From assembly GCA_030248195.1 (NCBI GenBank), contig JASAND010027828.1, positions 62,001-126,000 of the forward strand: a stretch of 64,000 nt of DNA. Reading direction: 5' to 3'. The stretch is from Trissonchulus latispiculum. Lineage: Eukaryota > Nematoda > Enoplea > Enoplida > Ironidae. Under the pieces are notes generated by a model, which did not search any database, was not told the DNA's origin, and saw nothing but the letters and a program-made list of their open reading frames with translations. Below, piece by piece: positions 1 to 11,700 of this stretch (position 1 is its first letter; the number at the start of each line of letters is the position of its first letter). The position numbers were made by a program, and so were the translations under genes.

Positions 1-314
1 ACCCCCCTTGACGCCGCCCTATACATGTACGGCGTCCAAACGGGGGGTCGGGGTCTATGTTAGTATACTTACATGTTAAACTTGACGGGGCCCCAATTTG
101 TGTATGTGGTTTAAGCTCGTATGATTTACACATCTGTGTACAAAATATACAAGCACGAGCCCGACCCCCCGTTTGGACCCCGTACATGTATAGGGGCGTG
201 GTGAGGGGGGTCTGATTTATGGGGGGGGTCAGCCGATAGCGCGCATCGGATGTAGCGAGCTCATAATACATAGAGTATGCCAGCTGTCATACTCTTATGT
301 ATTATGTACTCTTG
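1..314. mobile_element. Palindromic foldback element, right part (copy 1)
   Basis: The segment is a long imperfect inverted repeat folding around positions 70-110. An arm near 20-55 (CTATACATGTACGGCGTCCA) is mirrored near 165-200. It ends in ATTATGTACTCTTG at 301-314, the same end as the elements at 6212-6643 and 32724-33145. The left end lies outside the window, so the TSD cannot be checked; GTTGTAG at 315-321 would be its right copy. The interior is of the same subfamily as 32724-33145, sharing blocks such as GGGGCCCAATTTG and ACAAAATATAC. No coding capacity is visible. Confidence 0.75.
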
Positions 315-357
315 GTTGTAGTAAATAGCACTAACTATTGTTTGTCACTGTTTTTGT

Positions 358-512
358 ATGCCGGGCCTTCACCGAGCCGACCGGGCCGCCGGGCCGACCG
401 GGCCTGCCGGGCCTTGAATCGGGCCTCCGGGCTCGGGCCGGGCCGAGCTCGGCCCGGCCCGGTCGGTTCAGCAGGCCTGGGCCGGGGCCGGAAAATTTCT
501 TAACGGTACAAC
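358..512. repeat. GC-rich hAT-like fragment, right end only
   Basis: This is a dense array of GGGCC/GGCCG motifs ending in TTAACGGTACAACTCTA. That end is nearly identical to the right end of the hAT-type element at 38217-39029 (TTAACGGCACAACCCTA). I cannot find a left end or TSD, so I treat it as a truncated copy. The short reading frame across it is a by-product of GC-rich composition. Confidence 0.6.
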
Positions 513-550
513 TCTAGTTATAGCCAACGGAGAGCTCTCTGCGGCATCTG

Positions 551-1662
551 TAGTGTTGGAAAATAAGAAAATTTTACGGGCCGGGCCGGCCCGCGGGCCG
601 ATGTAGTCCTACGGGCCGGGCCACGTGGGCCGGCCCGGGCCGCAAATTTCTACGGGCCGAAATGCCCGACGCCGAAAAAACTGCCCGAACTGTTAGGTAA
701 TTGATTTCAACATGTTTTACGTCGAATTTCAACTTATTTTACGGCTATTTTTAGGTATACCTATTTTTATGTCTTCCATTTTTCACAAACAACAAATAGC
801 AATAACAAGTGGCGACTGGTCAGCCGATTACGTGTTTGGTAAATATTACATTCTTCTGCAGAATTCCACACATTATCCATATAGAAATCCAAGCTGTCGC
901 TCCTACTCCACTCCTAACCTTATGTTACAATTCCGATTCCATTATTTTTCACAGAAAAAGTCCTACTTTTTCTGAAGCGTTTACTTCCTCCGACTAAATG
1001 TCTCTTGTGTTAAGTTTGTCCAAGTGCTTTATTTTGACATAAAAGTCTAATTTACATGACCAATAGCAGGGAATGATGAACTAAACCAAATTTCATTTAG
1101 TTTGTCTAACAAGGTTTTGGATGTTGGTTACGTTTCAAATTAGCAATTACAATCGCAAGCAAGTCTGCGCTTAAACTGCGAAGCGAACGATACCCCTTAC
1201 ATTAATACCAATACCATCAAACCTAATTATATAAGTGAATGTTTTCATTCCAATTGTTTTGCGACAACTGTTCACATATAAAAAGCTTCTACTCTACACC
1301 ATTCTCATAGACGTATATAACTTAAAAAGGATTAGGTATATCCAATAAGTAGTCTCCATATAACAACCTTAATACCGATACCCCAGATACCGGCACAGCT
1401 CAATTGTAACTTCCATTGTGTGTAATTAATCATCTTAAAACAAAGCCATTGCAAATCTGTAAATGAAACTTTGAATGTAGATTTGAAATTGCATCGAAAT
1501 TTATTGAAAAATTGCCATTTACCGTGTAAAAAACCGGCCCGGCCCGCGGCCCGCCACCGGCCCACGGGCAGGTGGCGGGCCGCCTATTTGTAATCTTGCG
1601 GGCCGGGCCGTCACCGAAAAATCCGAGCCCGCGGCCCGCCACCGGCCCGCGTCACAACTCTA
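551..1662. mobile_element. hAT-type non-autonomous element with 8-bp TSD
   Basis: The TSD GGCATCTG flanks the element exactly (543-550 and 1663-1670). The ends are TAGTGTTGG and CACAACTCTA, which are imperfect inverted repeats of the hAT type. Both subterminal regions are GGGCC/GGCCCGC arrays (578-670 and 1530-1650), while the interior (about 690-1520) is ordinary AT-rich DNA without a transposase frame. It must be mobilised in trans if it is active at all. Confidence 0.8.
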
Positions 1663-1955
1663 GGCATCTGTGCCTATGCACAGCAACGAAAATGTGAAAT
1701 TTTGAAAATCGCAACCAGATTGTTTTGATCACGCATTTCTCTCAACTCATGCAACCAATCAGAAAACGGTTTTAGACAGGCATGTTTGCCGAGGGCTATT
1801 TTTCATGGTTTCACTTTCACGTTTTGTCTTTCCGTTCGAGAGAAATAAGCATCCAAACTTAAAATTTTGACGAAAATCAGACAAAATGTACATGTTTATC
1901 AAAATCTTGAGCTTTTCTGATCACTAAACCCTACCTATAGCTGTAACAAGCACAT

Positions 1956-4900
1956 TAGGGTTGTATTGATTCAGCTATTTCGTTTTCGATTCAATTCAGT
2001 TCAGTGTTTCCATTTCTCAAATATATACGATTCGATTCAGTTCGATTTTCCCCATTCTGAACAAACTACGATTCGATTCAGATTTCCAAAATAGCGATTT
2101 TTGATTTTTTATTTCTGCAACAGATCACAATATTACGGGCACTATTGTAGTAGGGAACTAAGTTAAGGGGAGTCCATTGTTTGGTCATTTTTCTGAACCT
2201 CGATTTATGATATATTTTTTAAATTAAAGTCACATCTCTTAGGGAATTTGAGAAAACTCAACTCAAAGTAGAGGACAACATGTGCTACACCTTGGGAATT
2301 AAAAAGTTAGTAATTTAGTACTAGTGTCAAAAGAATCTGGAACATGGAGAAAGATTGCCGACATCGCTCGCCATCGTCGGAAAAGCATGGAAACGGATTG
2401 TAATTTGGTCGAGTTGCAAATTTTGATTAAAGGCTTTTAAAATTCGATGTTTTTTAAGATTAAAACTTTTAAGCCTTCCAAAGATCTCGCAAATTATACT
2501 ACAATTCATCAGGGATGGAAACTGGGTCATGGGTCATTGGGTCATGGGTCGTTTGGGTCGCTATTTTTGCATGGGTCACTGGGTCTTGGGTCACTAATTT
2601 TGGAAAACCTTTGGGTCAGTGTGGGTCTGGGTCAAGCTTCCTATGGGTCACTTTGGGTCTGGGTCAGCAATTTTAGTGGGTCATTTTGGGTCTGGGTCAC
2701 AGGGGTCTTGCCAAATCTTTAAAGTTTCAATTTTCGTGGTGGAAGTTTAGCTAGTTGTAAAGGCGAACCCATCATCTCTGAAAAATTTTCGCGCCTTCGG
2801 CGCGATCACTAACTAATTAGTTAAATTTACTAGTCATTTCGCAGAAATCACTAGAGTTAAGTGTGATTTACTCTGCCATTCTATATGAGCACGTATACAA
2901 AGGTGGACACATTTCGGTCGATTTTAAAAGTTTACAGCTTTCTTATCAATAAAAATAATAAAAAAGCTTGTCTGGGGTTGTGCATATTTAGTAATTCCAA
3001 ATTGAAAACCGCCGGCCCATGTTTAGCTGTTTTTTGTAAGAAAAACAAACAATTGATCAAGTTTCACAAAATGAGTGGAATGTACTTATTCTTGCATTTT
3101 TCCAAAAATTAAGAAAGTTAAAAACACTGCACAATAAGACAATCTCGGTTAGGGTCAGTCTGTGCAACGTTATTCTATTGGGACATCTGGGTCTGGGTCA
3201 CAAAAATTCTTGGGTCAGTTGGGTCTGGGTCACGAAACCGTTTGGGTCACTTGGGTCTGGGTCACTAAATTTTAAAATTTTATGGGTCACCTTGGGTCTG
3301 GGTCAATTTTGCGTTTGGGTCAAGTGGGTCATGGGTCATAAAAACTGACCCAGTTTCCATCCCTGCAATTCATAGGTTAACGCGGAGGTCTGGGGGAGTT
3401 CAACCAGGACAAGATACAAGCCCTATCTCCGTCGGGGACAAGGGTAACGAAAAAATGGCCAAGGGGTAGCCAAAAATAGCGGAAAAAATTAGTTTTTACA
3501 GTAAAATTCCAAAAGATTTTCGACTTCACCGTAATTTTTCAGCTAAAATGTTTAATTTCTCGGGAAAATCGGCCAAAATTTGGTAATTTTTTCCAAAAAT
3601 TGATGATTTTTTGCAAATTTTGATGAAAAATTGCAAATTTTAATAAAATTAGCGTTAATTTTGCGAAAAATTTTACAATTTTATTCTTGAGGCACAAGCC
3701 CCCTGAAAATTTTTGTTCAAGGTACAAGCCCCGTCAAAATTTTTTTGGGGACAAGCCCCCCCAGGACCCGATTCTATGTTAATGTATATACTACATACAT
3801 GTGAAACATTTTAAACTCCCAAATGAAAATTCAAACTAAAATCAATCACATTCCTTCTTCAGATGTTTCTAACGTTACCACGCGATGCCGGCTAGCTTTA
3901 TCTAGTTTTGATTTTTTGTCACTGACCAAAAATAAGCTAGAAACTTTTCCGTTACCTTCCATTTACGAACCTCTACCCTAGGTAAAATTACTCAACTACC
4001 CTAAAATATCTGACTTTAATTAAAGACTTGTCATAAACCGTATAATACATATAAAATATGCAAAAATGAACGAAGAATGTTGAATATTAGAATGGAAGCT
4101 CCGCTCCGATTCTTGTCTAGAAAGAAAGGACTTAGTGCCAGTAATTAAGGAAGTGGGTACAATGGGTAAGTCTACATGATCGAAAGCAATTGAGCATCGG
4201 ATAAGTTAAAAGGAAATGACATGCAGACCGACAAACTGCTCAGGTCCGACAAAAATGGGTAGACCCAGTTGTTCCAAAGTGGTGTAATTCACTGTGGAAA
4301 TAGAAAAAACTGCCCACTAAAGTCTAAATTTTGCCAATGGAAGAAAAGCCTGAATCAGCTTAATAATTTCAAGAATAATCAACATTAACCGCGAAATTTG
4401 TTTAATGTTAGCGTATGAATATTTGTAAACTCTTTTCTGTGATTACTTTGTAAAACTTTTGTGCCAGGAATGTTTTCAACGTGAAAATTTGATTGAAACT
4501 AACTAGTGGAAGTTATACAATTTATAAATAGACATTAATTGCTCAGCTTGTGACAGCTTGTAAAAGTCAACTGGTAAATTTTAGAATTTACACACTGTCA
4601 CAAAACTTAAAAAACCTAAAACCCAAAGCCGAAATAGCTGACAGAATTTCTCATTGCTGTAGATGGATGAATACAAACACGAAAAGAAGACGCAGACAAT
4701 AAACATACACACATACACCCTCACACATTTTCTCATACTTCTCTTAGTCTGCTGCCTATTTCCCCTGAATCAAAATGTGAATCAAAATGAATCAAAGATC
4801 AAAAATAACGATTCAACCTAAATATTTTTGATTTGATGCAGTTCGATTTTGCCATGAAAAGAGTAGCAGAGATTTGATGCAGTTCGATTTTCTGCACTGC

Positions 4901-4989
4901 AGATTCGATTCGATTCGATGCATCAAAAATCAAAAGTCGCATCAAAAGTGTTTTGATTCGATTCGAATCAAAAATCAAAAACAACAGTA
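1956..4989. mobile_element. Large hAT-type element with 8-bp TSD, carrying a nested element
   Basis: TSD AAGCACAT occurs at 1948-1955 and 4990-4997. The ends TAGGGTTGT and ACAACAGTA form a 7/9 inverted repeat. Subterminal GATTCGATTCAG-like repeats lie near both ends (about 1975-2110 and 4770-4985, in inverted sense). A complete second element sits inside at 2510-3365. I see no transposase; short frames in the interior are not coding. Some internal ACAAGCCCC/GGGGACAAG repeats (3410-3770) may be a further old insertion. Confidence 0.7.
2510..3365. mobile_element. hAT-type element with perfect 20-bp TIR, nested in 1956-4989
   Basis: Terminal inverted repeats CAGGGATGGAAACTGGGTCA (2510-2529) and their exact complement (3346-3365) are flanked by the 8-bp TSD CAATTCAT (2502-2509 and 3366-3373). 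Both subterminal zones are tandem variants of GGGTCTGGGTCA (2518-2705 and 3175-3345). The interior has no transposase frame. The perfect TIRs and TSD suggest it is younger than the host element. Confidence 0.9.
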
Positions 4990-5439
4990 AAGCACATTCT
5001 AAGCTTATAAATGATATAAAAAATTATCGTTGAATTCCAAGAATTGAGCAAATTACAGTCTTTCAAGGTTTGCTGCAATATCCGAACCAGCACCTTAAAC
5101 CGGCGGACGGCCTGAGAGGCCGACATCGGCTTCACGGACGACCGTCGGCATCGTGGCCGTTCTCAAACACTATGTAAGTATAGTACCTAACTCTTAAGGG
5201 GAAAATGGGGTTTACTGAATAAAAACTGCATAAACATACATAATCAATAAAAATATACGCAATAAAAGGCAATAAGCCATAATAAGTGCAAACAGATCAC
5301 AAAAGAAAATTTGACCCTTAAAACAGATTCATTGCAATATTTACAATACAGATTCAGAACTGACGGCGGGAGGGACCATACATAATGCCAAAGTTAAATA
5401 AAACGAACACCGAACAGTACACAAAGACACGAGCACTTA

Positions 5440-5728
5440 TTATAGCTGAGTTATAACAGCACTTTTTGATTCACAACCTCTGGATTCACAAACACCAAAT
5501 GCGGAAGAAGAAGAAGAAACGTGTCGCAATCCTGACGGGGGACTGCTGTTTCCCATAAGTGAAAGATTATGGTTATTAGAATTATTGCCATTAAAACTGG
5601 TGGGGAAAGTATCATAATTATTGCTATATACACAGGATGAGTCTTTATTTTGATGGCTTCCGTTTGCGTAGACGGAATGAGGATAGTCCAATCGTGATGT
5701 AGAAAAAGAATCTGGCAGGCCAGAAACC
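5440..5728 (-). CDS. EPB41L5: Coding exon 18 (C-terminus and stop)
   Basis: Acceptor GTTTTAG|G completes Gly; 95 residues rich in N and S, ending AVITQL then TAA-TAA. T-Q-L fits the class I PDZ-ligand pattern (S/T-x-hydrophobic); that role is inference. I found no clear AATAAA downstream on this strand. Confidence 0.85.
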
Positions 5729-8700
5729 CTAAAACAAAAATAAATAGTATCGATTCCACCTATTCTAGCCCTTATTGTTGCACTGTCCATAGCAAAAATG
5801 TAATATCGACTCCCATATGGCGGTAACTGTGTCCTCTTTCTAACCAATAAAACCTAAGGACTTCACCATTCAACTGGTAACTACCAAGGGTTAAATAGTA
5901 CGAAGAGTATTCTTCACTGTACGATTCCTAATGGAGTACGTTTACAGGATTATGGAGTATCCGTACTGTGTGTGTATCCATACAGTGTTAACCAGGTTTT
6001 CCAAGTGTTTGAAGCAAAACGCATCTGATTGGCTAACCGCTTACGTCACGTCAAAATTCCGTATAAGTATCCTCCGAGATCTCGGAGGTGGTCCATTTAC
6101 ACATGTTTCGAACCCAGGGTTCATTAACAACACTATTATACACAAAAGTCTATATTTTGATGGCTTCCGTTTCCGTAGGCGGAATGAGGATATCTTTATC
6201 ATTAGTTATAGCAAGAGTACATAATAACTAAGAGTGTGACAAGCGTCCCACTCTTAGTTATTAGGCTGCAGACATCATCTGCACAATAACGGCCTACCCC
6301 CCCCCCACAACTGAGTACCTGGTGACCCCCCCCCACAACTGAGTACCTGGTGACCCCCCCCCCACAACTGAGTACCAGGTACACAATTGTGTAGCAGCAC
6401 TCGCTTGTATGTTTACATGTTGAAGCTCAAAAGTGGCCAGCTGCTGATAGAATGTTTTTAGCTTCAACATGTAAACATACAAGCGAGTGCTGCTACACAA
6501 TTGTGTACCTGGTACTCAGTTGTGGGGGGGTCACCAGGTACTCAGTTGTGGGGGGGGGTAGGCCGTTATTGTGCAGATGATGTCTGCAGCCTAATAACTA
6601 AGAGTGGGACGCTTGTCACACTCTTAGTTATTATGTACTCTTGGTTATAGGCATTTCTATACATTTAACATTAAGATTCATCAGTAGTCGAAGTTGCAGC
6701 GATAAAAATTTGAAATATTTGACAAGACAAATATGTATATAATCATTTCTGTCTAAGCCAGACGACATACCCGTCGTCAGTGCCAAGGCTTTTCATAGAA
6801 TTCAATTTTGGAATTTTTGTAGATGTACTCGACGTCTCGGAGCGAGGAAAAGCGGAAGAGCTTGAAGACGAAGCAGAGGCAACTCCCGGATGGCTATATT
6901 TTATTGCATTATTCTGAAACATAAGAAACTAAAAGACCTGAGCGGAACCCGAATTTCAATATAAACATGACAGAAATCAGTGTTCAAATCAAATCAGGTA
7001 AACCTAAAATGGTTAGAAATTTTAAGAATAAAATAAATTAAAAATAAATTTAGAAAATACCTTAATTTCAATTTCAGGATAGCTTTGACTCAACTAATAA
7101 GTAAACTGTAAAATTTACAAAAACCACCCTACTATCCATACTTAAATATTGAAGCATAGCTAACAACAATACCGTTTCTCGAGTTAGTTCAGCTCTACTA
7201 TCATTGGCCGAACTGAAGGCATAGGCAGACGAAGACTGTAGCATAAGATGGGTGGTTGAGTTATGGCCAGAATATGACAACGGTTTAGGAATGTTAGAGG
7301 GTTTATTGGCAGAAGTAGCAGCAGTAGCAGCAGCAGCAGTAATAGGAACATCTGGCAAATCATCTGTAAGCAAACAGGTGGCCGGCGGAGAAGCAGAACC
7401 AAACGATTTGAAGCCAAACCGATGCGACCCCTGATCTACTCCTGCGGCACTGGCTGAAGGTCGTTGTCGCTGGACTGGCTCCATCTTGCCTGGTAAGGGC
7501 TTGCCTATTGAACTTCCACTTGGTCTAGGAATGGCAGTTTCGGCCGGCGGCTGCTTCTCAGCAGCACGACTGGCAACAGGATCAGTGCCGGGAGAGATAA
7601 AGGGCTGCTTTGATGATGGGGACTTGTCTAACAATGGTTCCTTTTCCCATGAAGATGACGACATCTAGAACAAGAGTGATGAAAAAATCGTGCTGAACTT
7701 ATGGAGACGAAATTGGATTCATAATAATATGGCCTGTCTCCCTCCGGCAGGAACATTCGACAAGCAGGGATTTCCTAATGAACAATGACAGAACAAGAAT
7801 GCGTATCTGTAGTACTCTAGTTATGTCAACTAATGGGTAAACTTGAGAATTTCCAATAGCGGGTTCTGGAGGAATGAGGCGATATTAAATAATTCAAAAC
7901 CAGAATCACTAAAACAATTTACCTGGACTGAACCGGAGGAAAATCGTGATTCGTAATCATCACTTCTAAATTCAAAGAAATTGTCACAATGAATTCAAAG
8001 AAACTGGTAGAATAAAGGATAAAAGTACTGGCGGTGTTTTATGACGAGGGCACGACACTCGAGGTAATAAATTTGTTACGAAAATATCGTGTATTATTTT
8101 AAAGCAAAATTAGACAGTTTCAGTTAAACTTATTGCCAACAGAGGTGGCCACCTCTGAATAAGGGAAAGCACGAAAAACTAAAAGTTAAGATTTCAAGTA
8201 AGAAGTAAAGACTAAAATAGGCCAATTAACTTTTCCAAAAAAGCAGTACATAGGACTAACGTACTCTGGAACTGAGTTTCGAAGTTTAGCCATTTCGTCC
8301 TCCGAATCTGAAATAAGCAAACAGTATTAGAAATCAATAAACAATCAGTCAGGAATTTATTAAGTCATAAATTACTGGATCTAATAACTAAACTCCACTT
8401 TATACTAATGAAAGAACAAACGAAACTAAGATTGTCACTCCAGCACCTCCGACCCGAAACATTCGGGCCTGCGGCGGGGATCGAACCCACAACCTTTGGC
8501 GATCTAGGCCAAAGCTCTACCGATTGAGCCACCCAGGCACAATCAAACCAAGCTTAAGTTTGAATTCGTTCCCAAACTGTAGTGACATTTTCCAATTTGA
8601 TAACAGAACGTCCAAACTCTTAGACGGAATGTTTTATAAATTACAATCTAGCTTAAATAATTTCTGATAACAGTATAATTCCAGTACAGAATAATTCCAT

Positions 8701-11700
8701 ACTTTGCTGCAAATTATTTGTTTTAACAAGGAGCACTGGAGGCTTGCTGTTGATTTCTTTCTGATTATTGGGCAAAATGTTGACATCTAATTTGTGCTTA
8801 AACTTTCGCTGAGCAGGAGGGGAGCTATCTAGACTTTTGAGCTGCAACTGAAGGGCTTCCGCATCTAAAACAAACATAAGCAAATACGTACAGTAAAATG
8901 TTTTAATACGACCACCGACCATGCAATATTACATCAATGCACTGGAAAAGATTCCATTTTCGAAAAAGTGAAACTGTGTGAATGTTTATACAAGTAACAG
9001 AAATGCTCCGCACAAAAGGAATAATATGTGTGTGTTGGGCCTACGTATGTCTATCCTTTAAATTCCGGTTGAGAAAGGCATAAATCCGACACAGCAACTT
9101 TTGGTGGTCGATAGTTGCGCAGCTCACTTAGGGCTTTCATTTGATACCAAATTTGACCATTTTCGAAAAAATTAATTTTAGACCCAAAATCGCCTAAGTC
9201 CCCACCCCACCCCACCACAGCACTCTACAGCCACTTTGGGCATGCAGTTCTATGACAACAGTTGCTCAGCTCACTTAGGACTTTCGTTTCATACCAAATT
9301 TGACCACTTTCGAAAAACTTTATTTTCGACCACGACCCCCCCCCCAACCGACTGACCCTTTAAACGGCAAACTGGAACCAGCCCAGCAAAATACAGGTAC
9401 GTGTGGTGTAGGTACGTCGGATGGCAAAACGAAGACCGGGAATGAGCTATACGTACCAGAAAACCCCAACAGACAAAGTTTCGAGAGGCCAGGTAAAGCC
9501 TACTATCGACCTCCAGGAAGCGGTTTCCGACTTGACCCTCCCGACGGCACAGTAGAACCAGCCCAGCAATATAGACACGTCACGCGGCAAAACGGATACC
9601 GGGAATGAGATGGGCACACCAGAAAACCCCTATAGACAGAGTTTTGAGAGGCCAGGTAGAGCCAACTATGGACCTCCAGGAAGCGGTTTCCGACTTGACG
9701 CTTCCGACCGCAAAGTGGAACCAGCCCAGCAAGATGGGTGCGTCTGACGGTAAAACTGACTGCGGGAATCGATTCTTCGTGCCAGAAAACCACTGGAAGA
9801 TTTCGGCTTTCAAAGTTGAATAGATAGCGAGAAATTTCGATTTTTCATTTTTCGAATTTTCGCCATTTTGACGGGCCATTGTGGTCGCTAGGGAAGTGAT
9901 AGGGAAACGCAACCTGGACCGTTAGTTAGTTCAATATATGTAATTTCTGAATATAGAAAGAAATCAGCTCCAGCTCGTAACGTTCGACCTGAGCGACGAC
10001 CAAAAAAAAATCGTCACTTTTCGCTATGAGCCGACTTTGCGGCGCCACTGCGCGCTGTGGCGCAGCGGCGGCGCAAAAAAAGTTGCGATTCTTAAATTCT
10101 GTAGAGGGTACTACTAGACCCTATAGCCCTTTAGGTTGGCCCACCCCTGCAGTTCACGTGAAAGCAGCGAACATTGTGCACAATACAACCATCAAATAGG
10201 AGAAACCGGGAAGAAACATCGCCGCCATAACCGGTCCAGGGAGCAACTTTTTAACGGTAAGTGATACGGGGCTGAAACTTCCCGAACATACTAAACTCGA
10301 TGTGCTCTACAATTTGCGCATGAAATCTGCGCAGCTTCTGCGCAGCTTATTTCACACTGTCTCCAGCCACTTTTCACACATATTATAGGGGTCGCTGCCG
10401 CGACCCCTATGAAAACACTAACTATGTGAATTTCTCATAAATGTCAAAATAACTACTAGACATCTTCGCAAAATTAAAGACTCGCTGTCTCTGATGCTTT
10501 AAATCATGTTGGCAGTAGCTTGTTTCCGCAAAATCTTACGGCAAAACAGCAATTTCTAGGACATTTTATCAAAAACAATTTTCTGGAACAACATGGATAA
10601 CGCAACCAAAGCAGTACGTCTCACGTTTTCCAAACGTACGCAGCTTAAACTCCATCTATTCCAGCCGCCCGAAATAAGCCTTTATAGGTCGGTCAGAGAA
10701 TTACGCGAAACCCAAACAAAAAGTCAACAATGAGCAGACTGAATTTATTAGTATTAGGATTAAGCCAAGGACGTAAATCTATATAAATTAAATAAATATA
10801 ATTTATTTTACTAACTGTATACACACGTGCATGTACGTATATACATTCTCCACAGTCTACACGCACCATCTGTGTCATCAAAAATGCGTATCATCCAACG
10901 TTGAAAAACCTACCCTTGGCACCTTGTAGCTTTCGTTGACTAGAACACTCAGCTTCTGGAACTAAAATATTCGAAGAAAAGCTAGCCTCCTGATTGGCAG
11001 CCTTCTTCTCACAGGAAAACACCAAATCGTCCAGTTTTCGTTCGGCAGACGAGACCTAAATAAAGATTAAATCCTCTAGGCAAACTGCCAATACAGTAAT
11101 GCTGACAATGAATTTCAAAAATTACAGTGTACGTCAATAAGAGTTCAACTAGCACAGACGTGCATTAAAATTCCTTTGAGGATCTGGTTCTCTAATGTAA
11201 GGAAACCATAGCTTTTCAGTTTTAGGTGCTACAAATAAGAAGAAATAAATAAGCTCAGCTACGTTATACAAGAGAAACTGCACAGAAAAAATAGTTAAAC
11301 ACACTTTTGAAGGCTCAAAGTCGACATGGATTATTGTAGCACCATGGGGGCAACTGGACGGCAACAGCGGGTCCTCAGGACCGCCACAGCAGCTATCATC
11401 CAGTGTTGACTCCAGCTTGGACGGAGATCCTCCCTTTCTGCCACCGGAGGCTGGGGATTTGCTGGAAACAGCCGGGGAACCCGATGGGTCGCCTTTTGAC
11501 GGAGACCACAGATTAGCAGCACTGGATTTCAGCAGCGGCTGAGCACCTGTTGTGGAAGCAGCGGTCAGCTCACGCGGCTCAGTAGCAGCAGCAGCAGACT
11601 GCTTCTGTGACGACTCTGCGGACCACCTGATGCCAGGATCAGTAAAGGAACTAGTAACACTGAAAATTAAATTAAATTAAAACCAACTAAATAATCACTG

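Noticed and set aside
9605..9912. Overlapping frames on both strands in intron 12
   Set aside because: They are by-products of the ~170-bp degenerate tandem repeat, and they lie in an intron whose flanking exons join in phase without them.
11149..11228. Possible alternative terminal exon of the FERM gene after exon 11
   Set aside because: It has an acceptor-like TTTGTAG and joins in frame, but ends in a stop after about 25 codons without conserved residues, and exon 12 joins exon 11 in phase and continues to a full-length protein.
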